Source: Tenodera sinensis (lineage: Eukaryota; Arthropoda; Insecta; Mantodea; Mantidae). From it: a DNA stretch of 64,000 nucleotides. The DNA lies in the NCBI GenBank assembly GCA_030765045.1, contig CM060967.1, forward strand, positions 23,995,784-24,059,783. The letters run 5' to 3'. Of this stretch, positions 55,501-64,000 are shown piece by piece. The position numbers and the translations under genes are program-made. Each line of letters starts with the position of its first letter. Positions within the stretch are counted from its first letter, which is position 1. The notes under the pieces were generated by a model. It had not been told where the DNA came from. It was given only the letters and a program-made list of their open reading frames with translations, and did not search any database.

Positions 55501-56353
55501 CATTAGGTGCAGTAGGGGAATGGTTTGACACATTGGGAGCGCTGTTCCCTACGCATGTTCTAACCTAACCTATAAGTTCCTGTTTCTTCACTATTTAATC
55601 ATATTAAACGCACGTGGGATGCGTAAACGTCTTCGTAGAACATCCATTTCGAACTTTTCTCTTTTAATTAGCGTCCATCTTCTGCGCCATGGGGCAGAAT
55701 GCTCTTGGAAACCTCTTGGAGAACCACCTATTGTTTTTTGTCTCAGCTCTACCAAACCCCATTTAATTTTTCAACCGTCTAACGGTTCACCTCCTTTTAT
55801 ACTGCTGCCTGAATGATTGACCCAGACACTTAAACTGATTTAATTGTTCTTATTGCACCACCTGAGATATGGAAATCTTCATTTTCTGCTCCTACCATCA
55901 GATAGATATTTTAACTTCAATTGTTTAAAACTGCCTTATCATGATCTTATATCACTTCCATTCCTAATTTTGGTATTTACAATTATAGTTTGACTGAAAG
56001 TAGAAGAACACAGAGGTAAATTACGTGCTGTCTTTCCCATTGTTCATTACAGACCACGCCTTGTTTCATGTTCACATAAATTCGTATGACAAGCCCTTGC
56101 CCTTCTCCCATGTCACACACGTAATTTTAGGTATGACTGTAGTAATAGTAAATCTGAGGTCTGAACTAATTACATTTGGTATGCTTGTTGCGGTGTGTAT
56201 AAACTGTTCCGGTGACGGCAGTTTTCGTTCCGTCAGCTCTGAAATTCGCCCAAGGGACAAGCCAAATTCCAATATTTACATCACTGTACTTCCGTCATTG
56301 GCTTAGTCGTTATATTTTGTTTCTATGCTTAGAAGGAAATTAATACACATATA
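52541..56353. other. Long unassigned stretch
   Basis: Holds an (AT)n tract (52,878-52,898), a degenerate SINE head in reverse at 54,285-54,340 (GAGGTACTGGGTTCTG), and opposing open frames at 54,510-54,959 and 56,025-56,306 with no domain. The GC-rich block at 54,640-54,960 might be unique host DNA. No gene is called. Confidence 0.4.
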
Positions 56354-56619
56354 CCAGGTGAGTCAGCTGCCCCTTATTCTCGAGTTTTATGCAATCCGCA
56401 TTTTATACCCCAACATGAAAACATCGACCCCATTACTAGGTTCTACCCGCGTATTTAACATGGACGTTAAACACTCGATGAAATTAGTACTAATATAGAT
56501 GTTATCACATCGCTTTTTAATATATTCGTAATTAGACAGCTGATGTTTGCACTTCTGCAAATGTTCACTGGAACCTGCGAGTATTACATCTTAAACGAAA
56601 TGTTTAGCTCACACGTTAC

Positions 56620-56695
56620 TAGGTAGCTCAGTTGGAACGGGCGCAAGACTCCGAAGTAATCTGTCTGATGTGAAGGTGGTTCGAATCACGTCCAT
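56620..56695 (+). other. tRNA-like sequence inside family B copy 2
   Basis: CTAGGTAGCTCAGTTGGAAC (A box) and GGTGGTTCGAATCACG (B box), with the same broken stems as the copy 1 relic (11,327-11,402). Differences between copies hit both loop and stem, so no tRNA-type constraint is evident. Confidence 0.6.
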
Positions 56696-57519
56696 GCACT
56701 AATTTTTTTTTACCGTGCAATCCTTACAATTTACAAACTATTATTCTGAAAACTGTTATTATATTCATTTTTATTGTTTATTTATGTTTTATGACATTGT
56801 TTGATGTTTCTTTATTGGTGAACTACAATTATGTAGTTGTTTAAACACACCTATAGGTAGGTGCAATTGAAATAAGGATCATTCATACACATTTGAACAC
56901 AGCGAGTAAGGAAATTACATTGTAAGAGTTTAACATGGAAGTTAAACTCAATTTTGCACACAATGAATTACTGTACTATTAAAAATGCAGACAACCAAAA
57001 ACGATTTAAATTATAATTTCCTAAACCCTCAGGGACTTCATGATTAGATTATTGTGAATTAGGTTTCCAAGTTTTGATGAACATTAAAAAAAATTACAAT
57101 GCTGAGACCTGTACCATTGGGGGTTAAGCGCAGAGTACCCCGTCACAATCCTATTCAGCTTTTTCGAGACTTCCTGAAAGCACGTACCACGTCCAATAGT
57201 AGGACTTGTATGCCTGGCGCTATGCCATTGCCACCTCGCAAGTTTTCAGCCTTGATTTAGCCTTTTAAGACCGTTTTAATCTCTTACTGGGCGTTTTAAT
57301 ATTATTACTTAAATGGCGAAAGCTGTTATGCATATTAATTGAGATGCACGAGGCGTAGTTCACGCAAAAATGCAAATAAACTGTTGTTTAGTAATATGTT
57401 CGTTTTGACTGTACGGGTCCATGATGGATGATGCGTGTCTAAATTTTTCCTAATTTTTGGCAACCAATTCCTGCTCCAAGTACAAGAATCCACCATTTTC
57501 TTTTTAACTGACGCTGTTA

Positions 57520-57771
57520 GTGTACTCATATGATAGGTACATTTTTTCCGAGGCGTTTACTGAATTACGTTGCTATGTATACTCTAATAAAAAGTTTGTA
57601 AACTCGGCTGGAAACCGGAATTCACTCTCAGTAAACGAGTCGTATGTTTTTGAGGTGTACTTTAGTGAGGAGTACGTTCTGCCCCTTAAGGCACTATTGC
57701 TCTCAATTTTGCGCATTCCTCTCTTTAAGAACGTCAAACAATACATTTTAGTAAGCGCAAAACTGGACTAA
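57520..57771 (+). CDS. Family B open frame, unknown protein (83 aa)
   Basis: 83 codons from the ATG at 57520 to a TAA 63 bp inside the element end. It is not recognised. It matches the frame at 10,321-10,578 with four residue changes. The start may not be real: in copy 1 the codons continue upstream (LTLLVYSYD) to an AG acceptor, whereas here the corresponding bases are TTTTTAAC, so the acceptor is lost and this copy could not splice the same way. It contains no zinc-binding or DDE-like motif that I can see. It may be the last exon of an element protein or an accessory factor. Confidence 0.45.
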   Translation: MYSYDRYIFSEAFTELRCYVYSNKKFVNSAGNRNSLSVNESYVFEVYFSEEYVLPLKALLLSILRIPLFKNVKQYILVSAKLD

Positions 57772-57840
57772 GGCGCACATGCCGTTAGATGGGTGGCCTA
57801 CCTTCCAAAAAAATAAGGCGCGGCTGACTCACCTGGTATA

Positions 57841-58163
57841 TACATACTCGATTAATTAGGTAAGAAATTATATGAAAAACGTTGTAACATGTGGTTAATA
57901 TTAACAAAGACACAAAGATGAAGCCAACCTTCGAGTAGGTACATATGCTCGAAGAAGCCAACAAAATAGGAACAATATTATCTCTATAGAGATAATTTTG
58001 TACGTTACAATGACATCTACCGGCAGAGCTGCTGTTACTCATTACGGTGGCTCAGTGACGAATCGGAAAATCACAAAAAGGAGTATTTTACTTCAGGCAG
58101 TGGTTTCAGCATCTACCACGCGTTCTCAAAGCGTAGAACTTTAAGAGCAAGCTGGTCACTTAC
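57841..58163. other. Intron sequence downstream of the exon (minus-strand gene)
   Basis: Begins with the donor GTAAGTG (58163-58157, minus) and continues to the edge of the family B element. No further exon is recognisable. A short TATCTCTATAGAGATA palindrome lies near 57,981. Confidence 0.4.
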
Positions 58164-58494
58164 CTGTGAGAGGTGAGTAAGTTGAGAAGAAGCGTAGTAG
58201 GATACTCTAGAAGGACAGTAAGTTGTAGACGCCGGTTTGGAGTAGATGTGGTGGCTGTAGTTGCTTCCGTTTGACGTGATGTAGGTGGTGCTGCCGTTGC
58301 CCCCAATATGGGCCGTAGCGTAGGGGCAAGGCGACGGGGAACCTGCGTGACGGCTGCTGGGGGGTAGAGGCATCTTATGGAAGCTGGCGATGGTAGCGTA
58401 ACTGCCACTTCCTACGCTCCCAGCTCGGCCCATTGAGTCCAGCCTGATGAACACGTTCGGATTGCTTCCATACGCCGCAGTTGTATACGTCGTG
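58164..58494 (-). CDS. Internal exon of an unidentified host gene
   Basis: On the minus strand TCTCTTGGTTTGCAG (acceptor, AG at 58496-58495) precedes an open frame and CTCACAG is followed by GTAAGTG (consensus donor). The exon is 331 bp, 1 + 110 codons, ending on a codon boundary. It encodes a Ser/Gly/Tyr/Thr/Pro-rich, probably disordered segment: AYGSNPNVFIRLDSMGRAGS, then SYATIASFHKMPLPPSSRH, GNGSTTYITSNGSNYSHHIY and VSYYASSQLTHLSQ. Codons use G or C at most third positions, unlike the surrounding AT-rich DNA. I do not recognise the family; the composition would fit the cytoplasmic tail of a receptor or adhesion protein, but that is a guess. No transposon hallmark is present. The remaining exons are outside the window or hidden. 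Confidence 0.6.
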
Positions 58495-58811
58495 CTGCAA
58501 ACCAAGAGACATTCCCTGTTGTTCATTGTTCTGTTTGGATCCCAAACAATAGCTACATGCTGGCTGTGGCAAAGATAAAATGTCCAACATGAGCATTGTC
58601 AACCTACTGTGTTTGTTAAGCATTCTTGTTACTGGACTTGCAATTGTTGGCGATTCTGAAAGCTTTGGCGTCCAAGCGAAACTGATTGAAATTTTCTCAA
58701 ATGTGCTAGAGTTTATACACATAGGTTTGCTACGTCTAGAAAAATTGATTTATGATTAGTAAAGACAAGAACGATATTAAATTTGGTAACTTATGTTTAT
58801 TACAGACGAAA
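58495..58811. other. Probable intron upstream of the exon
   Basis: Contains an alternative acceptor-like TTTGCCACAG (minus, near 58,570), but the exon's reading frame is closed by a TAG just after it, so the acceptor at 58,495 is preferred. No other feature. Confidence 0.4.
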
Positions 58812-59453
58812 AAGATCTGTGTTGAACTCGCAAGACTTTCTCTACTCAATCTCGTGCAATATATTCTTACAAATACTTGTACTTCTCATCCACTGCTTAT
58901 TTAGAAACAGTTCTGTTACACATTTCCTTATAGATACAATGGGAATAGTGTAATACAGTAGGCCTAAGTGATAATACAATCTTTTAAGAAATGATGGCTT
59001 TCACATAACATGCCCAGGAGAAGAAAATGAATAATGATTTTACCTTTGACAAAAATATAAGCAGTTTAAAATTTAAACCAACAACAAGAAACATCTCAAA
59101 TGGTTAATTCTACAAAAATCTTATTTGCCATAAATTGTGAGTTTTTGCGAGCTTTTCTCTATCTCTTTGTTTACCAGTTATACAAAAGCCACCCAAAATG
59201 TGCAAGATTTCAGAGATTATTTCCAGAAGAGTTAAGGTATGCAATTAATTTAGCATGAAAATATCTTAAACACATGATATTTTAATCAAAATTGTAAGTC
59301 ATTTGAGAAAATCAACATTTTAGGAAAACGTTCCCTGGGGTGGGTGGATTTTCTTGAAAATGTTTGTGTCCCTTCCTTGAAAGATGCTGAACTTAAGTAT
59401 CAAATTTGGTATTTAAACGATTTATTGTTCTTGAGTTATGCTATTTTTACACA

Positions 59454-59539
<86 letters not shown>

Positions 59540-59682
59540 ACACACATACACACACGGAGCTTTTTCTAAAAATACTATTTTTAAGTCCAGAGTATCCCAA
59601 AATATGTATTTGCGAAGAACTTTCGATATCGAATTTTTGGTGCAATGCAATACTTGTAATTGTGTAGTAGAGAAATTGAAAA
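58812..59682 (+). repeat. Family A repeat, diverged full-length copy, with (CA)~40 at 59,454-59,528
   Basis: GATCTGTGTTGAACTCGCAA to GTGTAGTAGAGAAATTGAAA. The internal CA seed has expanded to over 70 bp, followed by interrupted CACACG repeats to 59,555. Confidence 0.75.
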
Positions 59683-59855
59683 TGATGATATCGGATAATA
59701 GACCAATTTACTTGTTCTTGAGCAAGTTACCAAACAAATTGTTCCGAGTCTTTCTATATATTGTTTGAAACTTTTAAATGCACAATTTTCGACTAGATCC
59801 CTCGACGATAAAACACTGAGAAGTCTATTTAATTCATATTTGTAATATAGGACAT

Positions 59856-60142
59856 GGTCGTCTCCTTAGCACGGTGGCAGCGGGAGACCTGGGTTCGATT
59901 CCTGGCACCGGCGTGGACATTTTCTCCCTCTGAGAGACCTAATATGGAGTGCATTCCCCTGAGGGCCATTTGAGGAGCTGCTTGACTGAAAAGTAGTGGG
60001 CATGGTTGCACAGGTCGCCTAACCGACCGGGAGAGATCGGGGCCCTGACCACGTTCCCCCTCTAGTACTGCATCCCACTCAAGACGCAGATGCTGGGGTC
60101 GCAGAGGCTGGGCAGAAGGGCTCTTGTGCCTTGTATTATTAT
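59856..60142 (+). mobile_element. SINE with 13-bp target duplication
   Basis: TAATATAGGACAT flanks both sides (59,843-59,855 and 60,143-60,155), a clear retroposition signature. The head has CTCCTTAGCACGGTGGCAGC and the B box CTGGGTTCGATTCCTGG. The body is GC-rich and the tail ends TTGTATTATTAT, a simple-repeat tail. The insert is 287 bp. Transcription by RNA polymerase III from the head is expected for such elements. A minus open frame across it (59,829-60,155) is fortuitous. Confidence 0.85.
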
Positions 60143-60155
60143 TAATATAGGACAT

Positions 60156-60993
60156 ACTTGACCAGTAAGTATGCTTGCGACAATATGTGTAAAAAAATTA
60201 GGGGGTAGAAGTGACAGTTTCAAAAGTAAGAAAACTGATACAACGTCGATATTAAATCTGCAGAAAACTACTAAAAGCAGCTGAGTTTTAACATTTACCT
60301 TTACAGACCTATTCTGAGATCATTTTTTGATATTAAATAAGCAATAAAATTGCTCTTGCTGTCGATTAGTTTTCTCTGAATTATTCTATTTTTAAACTGC
60401 TCAGTGCAATAAATTTACTTTCATGCTCTTTTATGTAAAATTATTTTGGCGAAACATCTGCAGTCTAAAGATTAGAAAGTTTTTAATTAATTATAACTTT
60501 GTTTTTAGTCGCAAAATATTAAACTACATAAATAAAAATTGCAAAGAAAGGATGACGACACAAGAACTTATGAAAATATACGAGTATTACAATGCTATTA
60601 GCTGGAATAAAATATGGAAAAATGTAGAACTATAGAATATTAATCCTGTGTCCTTATAAAAAGCATTAAAATTCTTGAAAATGATATATTTATTTAGTTG
60701 TAACTATAAACAAGACACTCAACATGGTTAGTCTATCGGAAATCTGAAATCTAACATGGTTTGCGAAAGGTTATTCTCCGTCTGAAGTTTTATCTCATTT
60801 CACGTAGCGCTCAAAGCACATTAGATCCTACATTGTAGACAAAGCTACAGGAACTTGAAGGCCAGACAGTAAACCATAGTCACAACGCGAATTTTATGAG
60901 CTCGTAAAAATATCACGTAATGTTGACCTTACCCAGTTTTATGTGTGTGTGTCGGGAATAAGGGATGTTAATAACGACTGTCTGCATTTGCAG
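60156..60993. other. Unassigned AT-rich DNA
   Basis: No repeat or gene was recognised, except a pyrimidine stretch and AG at the right edge that could be a splice acceptor. Confidence 0.4.
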
Positions 60994-61125
60994 CTGACGG
61001 CGGTTGAACCAGAAGACATCAAATTAAATTTGGTTTCTCCTTATTTTTATGAAACAGTAAAACACTGGGTTAAGTCGTTTCTAGATTTGTTGAAATCATT
61101 CATATTAAAAGAAAACCGCGGATGT
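60994..61125 (+). CDS. Possible exon (weak)
   Basis: CTGTCTGCATTTGCAG precedes, and GTAAGTC follows, an open 44-codon stretch in phase 0: LTAVEPEDIKLNLVSPYFYE, then TVKHWVKSFLDLLKSFILKE, then NRGC. Both splice signals fit the consensus. There is no supporting homology, codon usage is AT-rich and the strand is opposite to the exon at 58.2 kb. Chance is a real possibility. Confidence 0.2.
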
Positions 61126-61142
61126 GTAAGTCGAAGATAATT

Positions 61143-61984
61143 CATTATAGCAAGTAGAGGAAGTATTGTATTCTACACAAAAATTCGATATTGAGATTTC
61201 ACCGGAAATATTTGTTTTAATGCCCCCGAATCCAAAGAAAAGCAGTTTTGGAAAAAGGTCCGTGTGTGTCTGTCAGTCTGTGGACAGCATAACTCAAAAA
61301 CGAAAAGTCGGTTAAAAACCAAAGTTGGTATTTAAGTTTAATGTCTTTCAGGAATGCGACTCGAAGATTTTGAAGAAAATAGCCCCATTCTAAACTACCC
61401 TTTATATAGAAATTTTTTTGAAAATTTTGATTTTCTTGAAAATGGCTGTAACGATTTTGATTAAAATGCTGTATGTTTGAGATATTTGTATGACAAATGA
61501 AATGTATATCTTGAATTTTCTGGCTATAGCCCCTGTAGTCGTATTTACTCTAGACGACGTTTGCATAACTGGTAAACCGTTAGAGATAGACCAAATTATA
61601 CTATACAAAAATGTAGATCTTGCTAAAATACACAATTCATGTCTCAATAAATTTTCTTGTAGGTTGAACCATTTCGGAGATATTCCTTGTTATGTGTGTG
61701 AATTTCTGAAAACTTAGAACTTTCGTGAAATGGATCATCGTTGTTCATTTTTTTATATGTTGAGTGTGCAAAGAGAACGGAATCTCAGAGTTTTAAAAGA
61801 TTTGACTATCGGTCAAGACCTACTGTATTTCCATATTCCCCTTATACCTACAAGAAAATACAGTAAGGTAATTTTTGAAAATGTTTTTCTCAACTAATAC
61901 GAAGAAGATATAGAAATAGGAGTTTGTAAGAGTGGTTAGTACTAGAGTAGAGAAAGTCATGTGAGTGCAATATATCAGATTTTC
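61143..61984 (-). repeat. Family A repeat, full-length copy
   Basis: CATTATAGCAAGTAGAGGAA to GCAATATATCAGATTTTC. It has the 81-codon version of the weak frame (61402-61647). Confidence 0.9.
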
Positions 61985-63366
61985 ATTCATTTTAAAAATG
62001 CTACAGACTTTTTAGACAGATGACACTAAAAGTGGGCTTTTCAAACAAGACACAGGAATTAATGGTTGTACTTTATGGCACCATTGTTACCAACTTTGGT
62101 TTAAAGTCCATTCTATCGCAATTAGCTTTTGTTCATTTGCATACGTTAATAAGTCCATAGAACTATAGCAGTGACAATGCGGGTAATTCTCCTCCTTTTG
62201 CACTTTCCCTTGCTTGACATAGAGGCGTGGCCGTGTAAGGTAAAGGTGCCTGGCTAGAAGTGAATATTTCCTCTATTGCCTCACTCCACCGGCCATCCCT
62301 TCCCTGCATTGCTGTTTAGGTTCCGACATGCCTCATTTAGTGGCGAGTGTGTCTGTTTCATGAAGAGTGGTAGATATGTGGATTTGAGTAGGCAATACGA
62401 ATCGTAACTTTGGTCAGAAGCATAAATAATTTTGAATACTCGTATTTGCAAACATAAGCGGTAAGATATAATTCCAGTATTTAGAAGTTTAGGTTATTAT
62501 TAGTTTATTTTATATTCACATGTATTTCCTGTTTCAAGATTTGAACACAAATTTAAAACCAAAGAATTTATGTTGATCAAATTGCTTCAACATATTTTAA
62601 GACTAAATAGCAATGGAACTTTATGCTTTATTTATTGTAAAAGAGAAACAATTTAGCATGCTAATCATAAGACAGCGTATATTACGAGCATAAGGGAAAG
62701 GAATGTTATAAACTTCAAGTTTATGTAATTTGCCCAACCACAGTTGATGACTGTACTAATTATTGATGCAAAATATGTTTAATATAAACAAAATAGTTAA
62801 TAATAGTGTAGAAATTACTGCATGTGTTGTATCCAAATAACCTTTCTCACTCGGCAAGAGAATGTGGGGTGGTTAAGGCAAATTCAATCGCTACTTCTGC
62901 GCTCGTGCCCATGCCTGATTTAAGGAAAGTGAGGAAAAGCGGTAGCCAGCGATCCGGCCTGTGGATGTGTGTTGCTCCAACACCTCCCAGTATTGAATGG
63001 ATGATCCACCTCTGCCGTGAGTGTGAGGTCGGCAGTCAAGTTGGAACTTCAAGCCCTTTAGATCTGTAAGGGTTAAATGTAGTAGTGTTTACTGAGAAAC
63101 ATAAACCTAATGGATTCTTTTCGGCTCTGTATAAATAAATCAGACTTTAAGACACTTTAAATCCAACGCTCTGCGGCGGAATAAACCACGCAATATTGTG
63201 AACAAGATTCCAAATTTTGAAGTATCTATCTAGGTCACATGAAACGCTTTTGGCCGTTTATCAGCAGCTATGTGAAACAAAGAGGGTAAAGAAAACAAAA
63301 ACACATAAAAATTTGTAGCGGCCGTGATGTAATCTCTCTCTTCACGAGTTTAATTTGTAGGACTCT
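61985..63366. other. Unassigned spacer
   Basis: GC-richer patches at 62,190-62,350 and 62,850-63,060 carry short open frames without domains. They could be unique host DNA. Confidence 0.4.
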
Positions 63367-63388
63367 CCCCCCCCCCCCCCCCCCCCCC
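63367..63388. repeat. Poly-C tract, 22 C
   Basis: Uninterrupted C run. Confidence 0.95.
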
Positions 63389-63724
63389 TTCTGCGGCTCT
63401 TTTGCTTGTGTGTAAATTTCCGTGCTGTGTTGCACACTTACTGCGGGTGCAAGTTGGCACACTCGCTAAATCCCCTTACTTGTGGCTTACCACTATATAG
63501 CCGGCCTAAATCCCTCATAATCGCTCCCATAAAGAATGTCACCCTATCTATATATCACAGTCCCCCCACCCTTTTTAACCCTCTCATAACTTACTCATGG
63601 TCCCAGGAGACTCGCTTTATTGCTACCTAAAGCGATAAGGTCCTCTTTTGGTCTCCATTTTTTTAGAAATCTCTCCGTGCATTCATGAAGTAATATTTTG
63701 TTAAAAGATCCCATCACACAATTT
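63389..63724. other. Unassigned spacer
   Basis: Pyrimidine-rich. A 74-codon open frame (63,406-63,630) has no domain. Confidence 0.4.
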
Positions 63725-63830
63725 TGAAAAATATTTACACGCCGAGAATCAAACCTACGATGCTGATTTACTGTTCACCACAACTGCATTTTTACATTCT
63801 GATACTATGCTACTAAGGTCATATCTACTG
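63725..63830 (-). mobile_element. tRNA-like SINE head (inverted)
   Basis: In reverse GACCTTAGTAGCATAGTATC (A-box-like) and GTAGGTTTGATTCTCGGCG (B box). It is degenerate. Confidence 0.4.
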
Positions 63831-64000
63831 AGCAGCAGAGGAAGTAAAAATTATATGTTTAACCTTTTCTTCTTGTTCTACGCTTCAAGGATTAGGCGCT
63901 TCCACCCTTTCCCTCTCTGGCATTTTTTATTTATTGTCATATTTTTCTAGGGCTTTCGATATCTCTTTTTCGTACTTTTTCATATCTCTTGATTAAAAGA

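Larger units (their letters stand above)
56354..57836 (+). mobile_element. Family B TIR element, copy 2 (complete)
   Basis: The left end CCAGGTGAGTCAGCTGCCCC and the right end in reverse, CCAGGTGAGTCAGCCGCGCC, form inverted repeats of at least 25 bp with three mismatches. TATA flanks both sides (56350-56353 and 57837-57840), consistent with a TA or TATA target duplication. The length is 1,483 bp. It contains a tRNA-like relic (56,620-56,695) and an open frame at 57,520-57,771 close to the right end. It is about 46 kb from copy 1 and in opposite orientation. I cannot assign a transposase superfamily. Confidence 0.85.

Noticed and set aside
59829..60155. 108-codon minus-strand open frame
   Set aside because: It lies entirely across the SINE defined by the 13-bp target duplication.

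Overview
This is animal nuclear DNA from a large, repeat-rich, AT-rich genome, most likely an insect. The evidence is insect-type transposons (Jockey-like, Ty3/Gypsy-like, pogo-like and mariner-like), tRNA-derived SINEs, long microsatellites, and one spliced-looking exon with consensus GT/AG borders. There are no operons or bacterial features. A cockroach or termite (Blattodea) would fit the repeat style, but that is an impression, not a demonstration.

Layout. 1-722: minus-strand 5' end of an LTR retrotransposon (LTR, tRNA-Leu primer site, start of gag), followed at 728-1145 by a broken transposon-protein remnant and a SINE. 3.49-4.01 kb: a 16/32-bp minisatellite. 4-9 kb, 12-15 kb, 23-25 kb, 29-34 kb, 37-41 kb, 44-51 kb and 58-62 kb: about two dozen full, partial or composite copies of one 0.85-kb interspersed repeat ('family A') in both orientations. 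Its outer end is associated with tandem satellite-like arrays at 25.5 and 30.6-31.97 kb. 9.98-11.66 kb: a pogo/Tigger-type MITE abutting a 1.4-kb element with terminal inverted repeats ('family B'); a second, inverted family B copy lies at 56.35-57.84 kb. 16.58-22.46 kb: a nearly complete Jockey-like non-LTR retrotransposon. Other retroelement remnants are at 22.55-23.1 kb (gag-like), 37.56-38.51 kb (RNase H), 42.1-42.4 kb and 42.7-43.44 kb (reverse transcriptase tail). A mariner-type transposase remnant is at 52.2-52.54 kb.

Host genes. The window is almost a gene desert. The one well-supported host coding piece is an internal exon on the minus strand at 58,164-58,494, with a perfect donor and a plausible acceptor. 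It belongs to a gene I cannot name, whose other exons lie outside the window or are not recognisable. A second possible exon, at 60,994-61,125 (+), is weak.

Most notable. (1) Family B: two copies about 46 kb apart in opposite orientation, with matching terminal inverted repeats, an internal tRNA-like sequence and an 83-85-codon open frame. Over the aligned 83 codons, 9 of 13 nucleotide differences are synonymous, which suggests selection on an unrecognised protein. (2) The Jockey-like element has an intact endonuclease/reverse transcriptase and a single nonsense codon in ORF1, a TAAATG junction between ORFs, roughly 200-bp tandem repeats in its 5' leader and a candidate 11-bp target duplication. 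(3) Family A has a shared inverted motif near both ends, symmetric short derivatives, microsatellites that grow at one internal seed, and satellite arrays carrying its end motif. No CRISPR array, rRNA gene or convincing functional tRNA gene was seen.
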